This document shows, piece after piece, positions 25,601 to 33,990 of a stretch of DNA of 36,072 nt. The first letter of the stretch is position 1; each line of letters begins with the position of its first letter. The stretch lies in assembly GCA_021647745.1 (NCBI GenBank), contig JAKIUB010000025.1:1-36072 (forward strand), in the 5' to 3' direction. A program made the translations under genes and the position numbers. The DNA comes from Paracoccaceae bacterium. Its GTDB lineage: Bacteria; Pseudomonadota; Alphaproteobacteria; Rhodobacterales; Rhodobacteraceae. Under the pieces are notes generated by a model. The model worked only from the letters and a program-made list of their open reading frames with translations, was not told where the DNA came from and made no database searches.

Positions 25601-28600
25601 AAGGTGAAATTGCCGCTGGGGTCGGTTGTGGTTGTAAGATTGATGGGCTGGCCGTCAAACGAGGTGCCAACCAGTGTGATGGTCACCCCGTTCACGAATG
25701 TATCTCCGGCGGTAATGCCGGTATCATCGGCAAAATCGCGAAATACCGTGCCGGAGATGGAAGACGAAACCGTAGAAACCTGCCCGCTATTTGTGTTGTT
25801 TGCCGGAACAGTATCCGCAGATGATGTGCTTACAGTTGCGGTATTGGTAAGGGTTTGCGGGTCACTGCTGACCGATATAACCTCAACGGGTATAAGGATT
25901 GTGACTTCGCCACCGCTGCTGACCGTGCCCAGATCACAAGTGAACGCATTGTCACCCGCGCCACCGGTACAGACCGTAGAACTGGCCGAGCCAACGGTAA
26001 CCGTTGCCACCGGCGCACCGGTCAAAACCATCCCGGCAGGAAGGGTATCGCTAAAGACAACATCATCCGCCTCGCCCAGGCCTTGGCCGGTATTGACCCG
26101 CACCAACGCGGTGAATGAAAAGTCCTCGTTCAAAGCGATTGGATCCGATGAGGGAATTTTACTTACCACTTCAATATCGGTTCTTGTCCGCACTGTCGTA
26201 ATCTCGGACGTGTCATTATTCGCGGCCAGCCGGTCAAACCCGGCAACAATCTCGTCAGACGAAATGGCAACCGTATTTTGCGACGAGCCTTTGGCTACAC
26301 CGCGCGCCGTAATTTCAACAGTTTCCGAAGCACCGGATGCAAGATACGGCCATGTGCAAATCAGCGTCTGGCCCAGCGAGCCGACCGCTGGCACCGTGCT
26401 ACAAACCCCCGCACCGGACACCACATGGCTCTGATACGAAAGCCGGGTTGCGGGCATGATATCTGTCATTACAACATTTTCAGATGCCGAAGGGCCGGCA
26501 TTGGTAATGGTTATGGTATAAACCGTATCATCGCCAATGATGACCGGATCCACACTATCGTCCTTGTTGACCAGAATATCGAGATCAGGTGCCTCCACCG
26601 TAACGTCGACTGTATCGGTATTGTTGCTCAGGTCGGTTTCGGTGGTGGATGTGGCCACGACAACTGCATTGGTGATTACACTACCCATAGTTGCAAAATT
26701 GGGCCGCGCCAAAACAGTGACGGTCGCCTGCGCGCCATTGGCAAGGGTGCCAAGATTACAGCCAATCATGTTATTGCCTGCACTGGTTACGCTGCCTGCC
26801 AGAGGCGTGATGCCACAAACACCGGCAGAGGGCGTTGCCGAAATAAAGGTCATATTATTCGGAAGCGCGTCGTTGATGCTAACATTCTCCGCGCTGCTCA
26901 GCCCGTTGGCCAGATTGCGCGCGGTGATCACATAAGCCAGAACCTGCCCCGCAGCTACCGGGTCAGGACTGGCGACCTTGGTCACCGCCACATCGACGCG
27001 CGCCAAAACATTAAAGCCCGCGTTGGCAGTATTATTGTCAAGGTCAGGGTCAGGTGTGGCCCGGGAAATGGCTCTAAAGGTGTTGGTGCGCGGACCGGCA
27101 TTCAGGCCCGGGCGCACATCTACTGTTATAACAGGGCAATCATTACCTGCCGTACAAACCGGCAAAGTCACGATTTCGCAACGCAACTCCCGCGAATTCC
27201 CGCCCGAAACCACGGTTGTGCAGGTTAAGCCAGAGGCAAGGCCCGGTGACAGAGTCGCCGAAATAAAGCCCGCGCCCGTTGCGCCAACACTGTTATTGAT
27301 CAGATTTTCCAGATTATCAGTGATCCGAATATCTTCAGATGCTGTCGGGCCGTCGTTTACGATTTCAAGCGTATATGTTTGCACCTCTCCGGCCGCAATC
27401 GGGTCCACCGCAGCGGTTTTGATGGTGTCCAGATCAGCAGAATCCGGCCCTGTGGTAACCGTAGTAGTGTGGGTGACAGTATTATTGGCCAGATTGGTTT
27501 CGGGAATATTTGCATCGGGCGAGCTGATCACCAATCCGTTTGCCAGCGTGCCGGCAGCGGTAAGGGTTACATGAAGCGCCACGTTTGGGGTGGCGGCACC
27601 CGCGGCCAGCGGGGCAGCGCTGGTATAAACCCGTTCACAGGTAATATCCTGCGGACCAACCACGGGAAACGCCGGCGAGCAGGTCCAGCCATTGAGGTTC
27701 GCTGAATCGACTGTCATTCCGGCGGGAAGGGAATCGACCATCACTATAGTGCCAAAAAACGCGGCATTGCCGACATTACTGGTGCGGATCCAATAAGTAT
27801 GCTCGCCGCCAACCACACCGAGGGCCGGCCACGGGCCAGTTTTATGAGCGCTCAGATCAACCACAGGCTCCTCAATGGTAGCGCCGCCATCGGTTGCGGT
27901 GTTATTGCTCATATCAGGATCAACCGGACCAGTGGAGCTGATAACCGCTGTGTTCTCCGCTGTGCCGGGAGATATAACAGTAGTTTCGATCACCACCGAG
28001 CCAAGCGAAACATCGCTGCCGGCCACTGTGCCCGAAGCGCGTGTACAGCTCACATTTTGCCCGGCTACGGTACAGGTCCAGCCCGGTGCCGTAACGCTGT
28101 CAATCTGGTAGTTTCCGGGAATGGTGTCAGTGATGGTCAACCCCGTGGGGCTATCACCGGTATACTGCGCAGCAAGGGTAAAATCGACGATATCCCCCAG
28201 CAAAAGCGTGCCCGACGGGCTGCGGGATTTGCTGATCGAAACATCCGACCCGCTGGTCACCGCGATATCACCAATATCCGTATTGTTTGAGGAGATCGGG
28301 TCTACCGGATCTGAATTAACCACAGAGCCAACAGCCGTAAGCGTGGAGCCGCCCGCCGCAGATATCTGCCCGTTAAAGGTAAGCGGCACTGAATCGCCGG
28401 GGTTTAGCGGGCCTGCGATCAGGCATGTATAAATGCCCAAAGAAAGCGTGCAGCCGGCCGGGGGAGTAACATCAACCAAACCGGTCGGAACCGGGAAGGT
28501 CAGCTCAAAATTATTGGCGATATTCGGGCCGTGATTTGTGGCCACAAATTCAAGGTCTACATAGCTACCCGCAGATGCGGTCGGCGGAACTGTCAACTCC

Positions 28601-29127
28601 ACTCCGATATCCGAACCGGTAGTGATCGTAGTGGCTTCCACCTCTATGTTGTTACCCGCATCAATATCCGTAACCCCACCGGCGCTCACTGGAACATCGG
28701 CCAGAACATTTATCACGCCCGCCACGGAAGACCGCACAACGGCCACCATACTGGCACCACCCGAAGCAGCCAGCGCCGGCACATCACAGGTTACGGTTAT
28801 CGGGCCAGTAGCTGGCAAAGGTGTGCAGTTATTGATCGTGCCGGTGGCGCCAATCATTTCGGCATTTACCGGCAGGATGATATCCATGGTTGTAACAGGG
28901 GCGTCATCGAATCCGTTATTATGCACCTGCACCGTGTATTCGATATCTCCGCCAGCGGCCATCGGGTCAAAGCCCGTATCACCAATCTGGACAAGCCAAT
29001 CAACATTCTGCGCCTGCGCAGTGGTTGACATACCCACAGACACAGCAAAAACCAGACCTGTTATCGTAGCCAGGCGAGCCGCCCAATGTGAAAATACAAT
29101 ACCGGGCGTCAATATCTTATGTGTCAA
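22699..29127 (-). CDS. Giant secreted DUF11/SdrD-B repeat protein with OmpA-like C-terminus
   Basis: The 2142-residue protein starts at a TTG (29127) with AAGGA 8 bases upstream; no nearby ATG or GTG is in frame. A long signal peptide ends TTAQAQ (about 40). About eight DUF11 beta-sandwich repeats follow, each opening like DxxxxKxxxxDPxxxG and ending in a SNNT-type motif, with a paired-Cys pattern. Then come an SdrD-B-like domain (SSISGTVFRDFADDTGITAG), one DUF11-like domain (ARVGIAKEVSG), and three near-identical 123-residue repeats with the core GDVISYSFRIENTGNVTLTN. A last DUF11 domain and a second SdrD-B-like domain (VGKVFNDRNGDGYQYNEPAS) follow. The C-terminal 95 residues (VVIAYHV, AQRRMELVETSLRRAW) look like a divergent OmpA-like domain. 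It is probably a surface fibre or adhesin; this is inferred. Confidence 0.9.
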   Translation of the reverse strand: MTHKILTPGIVFSHWAARLATITGLVFAVSVGMSTTAQAQNVDWLVQIGDTGFDPMAAGGDIEYTVQVHNNGFDDAPVTTMDIILPVNAEMIGATGTINNCTPLPATGPITVTCDVPALAASGGASMVAVVRSSVAGVINVLADVPVSAGGVTDIDAGNNIEVEATTITTGSDIGVELTVPPTASAGSYVDLEFVATNHGPNIANNFELTFPVPTGLVDVTPPAGCTLSLGIYTCLIAGPLNPGDSVPLTFNGQISAAGGSTLTAVGSVVNSDPVDPISSNNTDIGDIAVTSGSDVSISKSRSPSGTLLLGDIVDFTLAAQYTGDSPTGLTITDTIPGNYQIDSVTAPGWTCTVAGQNVSCTRASGTVAGSDVSLGSVVIETTVISPGTAENTAVISSTGPVDPDMSNNTATDGGATIEEPVVDLSAHKTGPWPALGVVGGEHTYWIRTSNVGNAAFFGTIVMVDSLPAGMTVDSANLNGWTCSPAFPVVGPQDITCERVYTSAAPLAAGAATPNVALHVTLTAAGTLANGLVISSPDANIPETNLANNTVTHTTTVTTGPDSADLDTIKTAAVDPIAAGEVQTYTLEIVNDGPTASEDIRITDNLENLINNSVGATGAGFISATLSPGLASGLTCTTVVSGGNSRELRCEIVTLPVCTAGNDCPVITVDVRPGLNAGPRTNTFRAISRATPDPDLDNNTANAGFNVLARVDVAVTKVASPDPVAAGQVLAYVITARNLANGLSSAENVSINDALPNNMTFISATPSAGVCGITPLAGSVTSAGNNMIGCNLGTLANGAQATVTVLARPNFATMGSVITNAVVVATSTTETDLSNNTDTVDVTVEAPDLDILVNKDDSVDPVIIGDDTVYTITITNAGPSASENVVMTDIMPATRLSYQSHVVSGAGVCSTVPAVGSLGQTLICTWPYLASGASETVEITARGVAKGSSQNTVAISSDEIVAGFDRLAANNDTSEITTVRTRTDIEVVSKIPSSDPIALNEDFSFTALVRVNTGQGLGEADDVVFSDTLPAGMVLTGAPVATVTVGSASSTVCTGGAGDNAFTCDLGTVSSGGEVTILIPVEVISVSSDPQTLTNTATVSTSSADTVPANNTNSGQVSTVSSSISGTVFRDFADDTGITAGDTFVNGVTITLVGTSFDGQPINLTTTTDPSGNFTFPYIPEGDYTLTRGPVSETYLTDGTNTAGSEGGTVSSPTVISAISVPSATDAIEYLFPLIPQARVGIAKEVSGAVVTNADGSFNTTFQMVIENFSLEALINMEVTDPLAGAAPLFGTYESLATPATDPLGLGSYTILTQPAGSCGGLNSGFDGSGDNALANGFSLASGSTCTISFSLRVQPTNPLPPVLASGGRYENQATVTGEGELSGQTSATNPELIDISNNGTDPDPNGDGSATGAGEGNPTPVIPNIAPAIALIKTADASAVQTPPQVGDVISYSFSVENTGNVVLTNVILTETLIAAVLTGGPIASLAPGDVDTTTYTATYTLTQDDINAGEVINSATTTGTPPSGPAVTDVSGSTNTDNTPTVVPLTPSPAIALIKTADASAVQSPAQVGDVISYSFRIENTGNVTLTNVTLSDVLAGLVMTGGPIASMAPGDVDTATYSATYVITQDDINAGEVINSATTSGTPPTGPAVTDVSGSTNTDNTPTVVPLDQEPAITLLKTADESALQVPPQVGDVISYSFRIENTGNVTLTNVTISDALAGVVITGGPIASMAPGDVDDTTYSATYVITQSDLDAGDVVNTATVTGTPPNGPAVTDESSTTTLLMTTNVPSGLSMVKTTPRELVEHGSLVPYTITITNTNPVVIGLVDVIDTLPMGLLYQPGSATLNGAPFAVDVNGAVITWADITIAPSGDTVLTLQARVLNGAGAGSFVNRVNLVDSITGVDLVGFATATVRVLPVAVFNCSTVVGKVFNDRNGDGYQYNEPASGLVTETVYRGGKGKFETLPVPQGEAGIPGVRLVTVDGLVITTDEFGRYSVPCASLPATGGSNFILKLDPRSLPAGYSITSENPRVVRLTPGMMTEVNFGASLNKIARVDLNNAAFDVAGAPVTTLRDGILQLAQSLTENPVSVVIAYHVGAGAQASEVSEAQRRMELVETSLRRAWRDVGSGPLEIQMMIVRAGQ
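23740..24846 (-). repeat. Three tandem 369-bp repeats inside the DUF11 gene
   Basis: Units are 24846-24478, 24477-24109 and 24108-23740, each exactly 369 bp (123 codons) starting at Pro-Ala-Ile-(Ala/Thr)-Leu. Units 2 and 3 share long identical DNA stretches (for example around 24375-24420 and 24005-24050), and units 1 and 2 share their 3' parts (the same TDVSGSTNTDNTPTVVPL end). That fits recent duplication or gene conversion and makes copy number prone to change. Confidence 0.9.
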
Positions 29128-29325
29128 AATTGTATCCTTAGCTTAATAACAAGTAATGTTAATAAATTTACCATTTATTAATGATTTTAATCAAGGCAAG
29201 TCAATCAATAACTTCAATCTAAACAAGAAATCCGAGTGTCTGATTCAAAGTCAGAGGTGATTTCAACTAGAGGTATCAGATGATGCCTTCAGGCTATGGG
29301 CTGACTATACCTGCGTGAAGAAACC

Positions 29326-29349
29326 GTAGTAATCTATGTAGTAATCTAT
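29326..29349. repeat. Tandem 12-bp direct repeat
   Basis: GTAGTAATCTAT occurs twice without a gap, about 180 bases upstream of the pot-like operon and of the divergent DUF11 gene. It could be a paired regulator site or a simple slippage product. Confidence 0.5.
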
Positions 29350-29472
29350 ATTGAACCAGTAGCCCTCAAATGTCCCAAATCAACTTGGCAATACACCTGA
29401 ACCTGATCAATCGATTCAAAACAGACCACCAGAAAAACCCCAATGTAAAATTATCTTGCAAATTAAGGGCGC

Positions 29473-29498
29473 ACACGATAATTTTACTAAATTAGTGT
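29473..29498 (+). promoter_or_regulatory. Inverted repeat over the putative pot operon promoter
   Basis: ACAC-GA-TAATTT and AAATTAGTGT are inverted arms, perfect apart from a 2-base bulge, around a 4-base centre. They overlap the candidate -10 at 29479-29484 and lie 31 bases before the TTG start, a position suited to a repressor. Confidence 0.35.
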
Positions 29499-29528
29499 GG
29501 ACTATTTCCTTAATGATGGAGAGAGAAT

Positions 29529-30617
29529 TTGGCGTCTGGTAGCTCAAGCGACGCGTTTGTCGCGTTTGAACGGGTTCAAAAAAGCTATGATGGCGAGATT
29601 CTGGTGGTGAAAGACCTGAACCTGCACATTGGCAAAGGTGAGTTTTTAACCATGCTCGGGCCATCAGGCTCTGGCAAAACCACCTGCTTGATGATGCTGG
29701 CAGGCTTTGAAACCGCCACCCATGGCGATATTTTGCTGGGTGGCAAGCCGATCAACAACATCCCGCCCCACAAGCGCGGCATTGGTATGGTGTTCCAGAA
29801 TTACGCGCTGTTTCCGCATATGACGGTGGGGGAAAACCTTAGCTTTCCGCTGGAAGTGCGCAAAATCGGCAAGTCCGAGCGGGAGCGCATGGTGAAAGAG
29901 GCGCTGGATATGGTGCAGATGGGCGATTTCGCCGGTCGCCGTCCGGCCCAGCTTTCGGGCGGCCAGCAACAGCGCATCGCCTTGGCCCGCGCTTTGGTAT
30001 TTAAGCCCGAGCTGGTGCTGATGGACGAACCACTTGGCGCGCTCGACAAGCAACTGCGCGAACATATGCAATACGAGATCAAGCATCTGCATGAAGAGCT
30101 TGGCATTACCGTGGTTTATGTAACCCATGACCAATCGGAAGCCCTCACCATGTCTGACCGCGTGGCGGTTTTCGAGGATGGCCGCATTCAGCAGCTTGCG
30201 GCGCCGAATGACCTGTACGAGCGGCCCGAAAACGCCTTTGTGGCGCAGTTTATTGGTGAGAATAATACCCTGCTAGGCAAGATAACCGCGCAAGACGGCC
30301 CGCTGGTTTCGGTTGATGTCGAGGGCGGGCTGAAGGTAAAGGCGCTGGCGGTGAATTGCGGTGCGGTTGGCACACAAACCACGCTATCCTTGCGGCCCGA
30401 GCGGGTATCGCTAAACGGGGACGGCCCTAATTCCACCACCGCGCGGGTGCTGGAGCTGATTTACCTTGGCGACCATATCCGCTGCCGCCTAGAGGTTTCG
30501 GGCGATGACCAGTTTATTGTAAAAGTGCCAAACGGGGCGGGGCAAAAGCACCTCGTGGTCGGGGAAATCACCCCGATCAGCTGGCAAAGCGAAGATTGCC
30601 GCGCGCTGGATTCATAG
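29529..30617 (+). CDS. potA: Spermidine/putrescine-type ABC importer ATPase, PotA-like
   Basis: The 362-residue ATPase has Walker A GPSGSGKTT, Q-loop GMVFQNYALFPHMT, signature LSGGQQQR, Walker B LVLMDEPLGALD and H-loop VTHDQSE, followed by a TOBE domain (about 275-355, FIGENNTLLG and LSLRPERV). The start is a TTG with GGAGAGAG directly upstream; the nearby ATG (29515) reads into a stop after eight codons, so TTG is the only sensible start. It heads an A-D-B-C operon. The symbol follows the best-known family; related systems also carry other polyamines, iron or 2-aminoethylphosphonate. Confidence 0.9.
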   Translation: MASGSSSDAFVAFERVQKSYDGEILVVKDLNLHIGKGEFLTMLGPSGSGKTTCLMMLAGFETATHGDILLGGKPINNIPPHKRGIGMVFQNYALFPHMTVGENLSFPLEVRKIGKSERERMVKEALDMVQMGDFAGRRPAQLSGGQQQRIALARALVFKPELVLMDEPLGALDKQLREHMQYEIKHLHEELGITVVYVTHDQSEALTMSDRVAVFEDGRIQQLAAPNDLYERPENAFVAQFIGENNTLLGKITAQDGPLVSVDVEGGLKVKALAVNCGAVGTQTTLSLRPERVSLNGDGPNSTTARVLELIYLGDHIRCRLEVSGDDQFIVKVPNGAGQKHLVVGEITPISWQSEDCRALDS

Positions 30618-30695
30618 CGTAGCGGTTTAATACGGGTGCACGGTTTTGCCCGAGGCGTGCGCTTTCCTAATTCGGGTAAATTTTGGGAGAAAATT

Positions 30696-31796
30696 ATGAA
30701 ATTCAACAAAATAGTGCTTGGGGCCAGCGTGTTTGCGCTTTCCGCCACGCCGATATTTGCGCAAGATATGACCATTGTTTCCTGGGGCGGGGCCTATTCC
30801 GCCAGCCAGCAAGCGGCCTATCATGACCCTTACATGGCTGCCAATCCCGGCGTAAACATCATCAATGACGAAAGCTCGCCGGAAGCCGTGGCCAAGCTGC
30901 GCGCCATGGCCGAAGCCGGCAACACTACATGGGATGTGGTTGACGTAGAAGCCGCCGATGCTATTCGCCTGTGTGACGAAGGCCTGGCGATGGAAATTGA
31001 CGTTGATAGCCAGCTGGCTGCCGGTGCTGACGGCTCCACCGCCTCTGAAGATTTTGGCGATATGCTGGTGTCGGATTGCTTCATTCCGCAAATCGTGTTT
31101 TCGACCACCTTCGGCTATCGCACCGATATGGTTCCAGCTGGCACCCCCGCACCAACCGGCGCTTGTGATGTGTTTGATCTGGAAACCTATCCCGGCAAGC
31201 GCAGCCTGAACAAGCGCCCCGTTGCCAATATGGAGTGGGCCTTGATCTGTGACGGCGTTGCTTATGACGACGTATACGACATGCTGGAAACCGATGAAGG
31301 CCAAGCGCGTGCTTTTGCCAAGCTTGACACCATCAAAGACCAAACCATCTGGTGGACCGCCTCTGCCGAGCCTGTGCAGCTGCTGGCTGACGGCGAAGTG
31401 TTTATGGCCTCTGCCTATAATGGCCGTCTGTTTTCGATGATCGCCGAGCAAGACCAGCCTGTGGGCATGGCTTGGGATTGGCAGATGTTTGACCTTGACG
31501 GTTGGATCATTCCGGCAAACCTGAGCGACGAGCGCAAGCAAGCCGCGCTTGATTATGTATACTTTGCGACCGACACCCAGCGTTTGGCTGATCAGTCCAA
31601 GTATATCTCTTATGGTCCTGCACGCGCGTCTTCCAATGCGCTGGTTGGCGTTCATGCCACGCTCGGCATTGATATGGCACCGCATATGCCAACAAACCCG
31701 GCAAATGCTGAAAACACCTTCGTAAATAACTACAGCTGGTGGGCCGATTACCGCGATGATCTGGATGCAAAATTCCAGGCATGGCTGGTACGCTAA
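30696..31796 (+). CDS. potD: Periplasmic polyamine-type substrate-binding protein, PotD-like
   Basis: The 366-residue protein has a signal peptide (MKFNKIVLGASVFALSATPIFAQ) and a type II periplasmic fold opening MTIVSWGGAYSASQQAAYHDPY. WDVVDVEAADAIRLCDEG and NYSWWADYRDDL are typical of the PotD/PotF-like group. The start at the ATG at 30696 has GGGAGA 7 bases upstream; an earlier in-frame ATG at 30636 would place 20 residues before the signal peptide. Four cysteines are present, including CDEG and DCFIP. The ligand is not provable here. A stem-loop at 31807-31831 follows the stop. Confidence 0.9.
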   Translation: MKFNKIVLGASVFALSATPIFAQDMTIVSWGGAYSASQQAAYHDPYMAANPGVNIINDESSPEAVAKLRAMAEAGNTTWDVVDVEAADAIRLCDEGLAMEIDVDSQLAAGADGSTASEDFGDMLVSDCFIPQIVFSTTFGYRTDMVPAGTPAPTGACDVFDLETYPGKRSLNKRPVANMEWALICDGVAYDDVYDMLETDEGQARAFAKLDTIKDQTIWWTASAEPVQLLADGEVFMASAYNGRLFSMIAEQDQPVGMAWDWQMFDLDGWIIPANLSDERKQAALDYVYFATDTQRLADQSKYISYGPARASSNALVGVHATLGIDMAPHMPTNPANAENTFVNNYSWWADYRDDLDAKFQAWLVR

Positions 31797-31806
31797 TCTA
31801 ACTATT

Positions 31807-31831
31807 GCGGGGCTGGCTTTGCCGGCCCCGC
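31807..31831 (+). terminator. Intercistronic stem-loop after the PotD-like gene
   Basis: GCGGGGC and GCCCCGC, extended by an inner GGC/GCC, form a GC-rich hairpin 10 bases after the potD stop, with no T run. As transcription continues into potB, it probably protects the 3' end of the binding-protein message. The LivK-like gene has an equivalent hairpin. Confidence 0.6.
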
Positions 31832-31867
31832 ACCTTCCCCACCCGCACGTTGCACCAAGGAGACTCA

Positions 31868-33124
31868 ATGTCCGATTCAAGCCCTGTTATTGCGGCCGAT
31901 GGTCGCCCGCTAAAGGCCAGCTTGAACCGCGCTTTGCGCCGCCAGAAAATCCGTGCACTTTTGCTGATCGCCCCGTTGCTGGTGTTTGTGCTGATCACTT
32001 TCATCGCCCCGATCGGCGATATGCTGTTTCGCTCGGTCGAAAATGATATTGTGTCCAATACCATTCCGCGCACGGTCGTTGCGCTGGATGATTGGGATGC
32101 CGCCAGCGGCGAAATGCCTGATGAAGCGGTGTTTGCCGCATTGGCGCTTGATCTGGTGGATGCGGTGGCCGCCAAGCGCCACACCCAACTGGGCGCGCGG
32201 CTGAATTATGAGCAGTCGGGCATGTCTTCCCTGTTTCGCAAAACCGGACGGCAAGTGAAAAAGCTGGATATGGAAGCCCCGTTCCAGCCGCAATTTCTGG
32301 ATATCGAGGAAGATTGGGGCGACCCCGAGGTTTGGGTTACGATCAAGGCCAATTCCTCAAAATATACCGCAGGGTATTTCTTGAATGCGGTCGATTTGCA
32401 ATACGGACCAGACGGGATCGAGCCGCGCCCCGAAAACGAGCGGCTATACGTGAAGCTTTTTCTCCGCACGATTTTACTCAGCGTAACCATAACCTTAAGC
32501 ACCTTCCTGCTCGGCTATCCGATTGCGTTTTTGCTGGCCAACCTGAAAGCCCGCACCTCCAACATCCTGATGATCCTTGTGTTACTGCCCTTCTGGACCT
32601 CGCTTTTGGTGCGGACTTCAGCTTGGAAAGTGCTGCTACAGCAGCAAGGGGTGATAAATGACACGCTGGTCTGGCTCGGCATTGTGGCCGATAATAACCG
32701 GCTGGAGCTGATTAATAACGCCACCGGCACCATCATCGCCATGACTCATATCCTGCTGCCCTTTATGATTTTGCCGCTATATTCGGTGATGAAAACCATT
32801 CCGGTAACCTATGTGCGCGCCGCCAAAAGCCTCGGGGCTACCAATTCGACAGCCTTTTGGCGGGTTTATTTCCCGCAATCCGTGCCCGGCATTGGCGCGG
32901 GGGCGATCCTCGTGTTTATTCTGTCGATCGGCTATTATATCACGCCAGCCTTGGTCGGCGGCACCTCTGGCACCTTTATTTCCAACCGCATCGCCTACCA
33001 TATTTCCAGCTCGCTAAACTGGGGCTTGGGCGCGGCGCTCGGGGCCATATTGCTGGCGCTGGTTTTGGTCCTTTACGGGCTTTATGACAAAATTGTCGGC
33101 ATTGATAACGTGAAACTGGGGTAG
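31868..33124 (+). CDS. potB: Polyamine-type ABC importer permease, PotB-like, with long first periplasmic loop
   Basis: The 418-residue membrane protein has TM1 near 29-52 (ALLLIAPLLVFVLITFIAPIG), then about 145 mostly hydrophilic residues, then five helices starting at LFLRTILLSVTITLSTFLLG. The ATPase-docking EAA loop is YVRAAKSLGATNSTAFWRVYFP. The ATG at 31868 follows AAGGAGACTCA. E. coli PotB is about 275 residues, so the extra periplasmic loop between TM1 and TM2 is notable, though seen in some alphaproteobacterial relatives. It pairs with the PotC-like protein 3 bases downstream. Confidence 0.92.
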   Translation: MSDSSPVIAADGRPLKASLNRALRRQKIRALLLIAPLLVFVLITFIAPIGDMLFRSVENDIVSNTIPRTVVALDDWDAASGEMPDEAVFAALALDLVDAVAAKRHTQLGARLNYEQSGMSSLFRKTGRQVKKLDMEAPFQPQFLDIEEDWGDPEVWVTIKANSSKYTAGYFLNAVDLQYGPDGIEPRPENERLYVKLFLRTILLSVTITLSTFLLGYPIAFLLANLKARTSNILMILVLLPFWTSLLVRTSAWKVLLQQQGVINDTLVWLGIVADNNRLELINNATGTIIAMTHILLPFMILPLYSVMKTIPVTYVRAAKSLGATNSTAFWRVYFPQSVPGIGAGAILVFILSIGYYITPALVGGTSGTFISNRIAYHISSSLNWGLGAALGAILLALVLVLYGLYDKIVGIDNVKLG

Positions 33125-33127
33125 ATT

Positions 33128-33982
33128 ATGAACAAGCTTCCACCATATGCGACCCTTGGCCAAAGGATATGGCATTACACATTTCTTCTGATGTGCGGGC
33201 TGATCTTCTTTTTTCTGATCTTCCCGATCATCATCATCATTCCGCTGTCTTTCAACGCACAAAACTTTTTCACCTTCACCCCCAAAATGCTGGCGCTGGA
33301 TCCAGCCGGCTTTTCGCTCAAACACTATGTTGATTTTTTCAACAATGCCGATTGGCAAAACGCACTGCGAAACTCCTTCCAGATCGCGCCGTTGGCTACC
33401 TTGATTTCGGTTACATTCGGCACCTTGGCCGCAGTTGGCCTAAGCCAGAGCCATGTGCCCTTCAAGGGAGCCATTATGGCGGTTCTGATTTCGCCAATGA
33501 TCGTGCCGTTGATTATTTCGGCCGCTGGGATGTATTTTTTCTATTCGCGCATTGGCTTGCAAGGCACCTATCTTGGCGTGGTATTGGCCCATGCGGTGCT
33601 CGGCATTCCCTTTGTGATCATCACCGTAACCGCCACCTTGGTCGGGTTTGATAAATCCCTGACCCGCGCCTCGGCCAATATGGGTGCAGGACCAGTGCGC
33701 ACCTTCTTCAAAATCCAGATGCCGCTGATTTTGCCGGGCGTGGTTTCGGGGGGGCTCTTTGCGTTTATCACCTCTTTTGACGAGGTCGTAGTGGTGCTTT
33801 TCGTTGGCTCTGCCGGACAAAAAACCCTGCCATGGCAAATGTTTATCGGCATGCGCGAGCAAATCTCACCCACAATTCTGGCCGTGGCCACCCTGATGGT
33901 CGCGATCTCGATTGTATTGCTGACCACACTGGAATTCCTCCGCCGCCGCTCTGAGCGCCTTAGAGGGATGAGCCCGGGCTGA
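33128..33982 (+). CDS. potC: Polyamine-type ABC importer permease, PotC-like
   Basis: The 284-residue protein has six hydrophobic helices, the first being FLLMCGLIFFFLIFPIIIII. The ATPase-docking loop is LTRASANMGAGPVRTFFKIQMP. ITSFDEVVVVLFVGSAGQKTLPW is typical of the PotC class. The start is 3 bases after the potB stop, and GGGGTAG within the potB end serves as ribosome site. It is the last gene of the operon. No clear terminator is seen; an IS element begins only a few bases after the stop and may have displaced it. Confidence 0.93.
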   Translation: MNKLPPYATLGQRIWHYTFLLMCGLIFFFLIFPIIIIIPLSFNAQNFFTFTPKMLALDPAGFSLKHYVDFFNNADWQNALRNSFQIAPLATLISVTFGTLAAVGLSQSHVPFKGAIMAVLISPMIVPLIISAAGMYFFYSRIGLQGTYLGVVLAHAVLGIPFVIITVTATLVGFDKSLTRASANMGAGPVRTFFKIQMPLILPGVVSGGLFAFITSFDEVVVVLFVGSAGQKTLPWQMFIGMREQISPTILAVATLMVAISIVLLTTLEFLRRRSERLRGMSPG

Positions 33983-33990
33983 CGTGTTTC

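Larger units (their letters stand above)
29128..29528. other. AT-rich divergent intergenic region between the DUF11 gene and the pot-like operon
   Basis: There is no convincing gene. For the DUF11 gene (minus) a TTGACT (29204-29199) is followed after 17 bases by TTAATA, a weak promoter candidate. For the pot-like operon (plus) TTGCAA (29456-29461), a 17-base gap and TAATTT (29479-29484) is another. A tandem 12-base repeat, GTAGTAATCTAT twice, lies at 29326-29349. The base composition is clearly lower in GC than the flanking genes. Confidence 0.45.

Noticed and set aside
29416..29664. 82-codon minus-strand frame across the potA start
   Set aside because: It overlaps the potA ribosome site and signal-poor AT-rich DNA, with no domain or start signal.
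30627..31880. 417-codon minus-strand frame opposite potD
   Set aside because: Antisense shadow of the binding-protein gene, with biased composition and no start signal.
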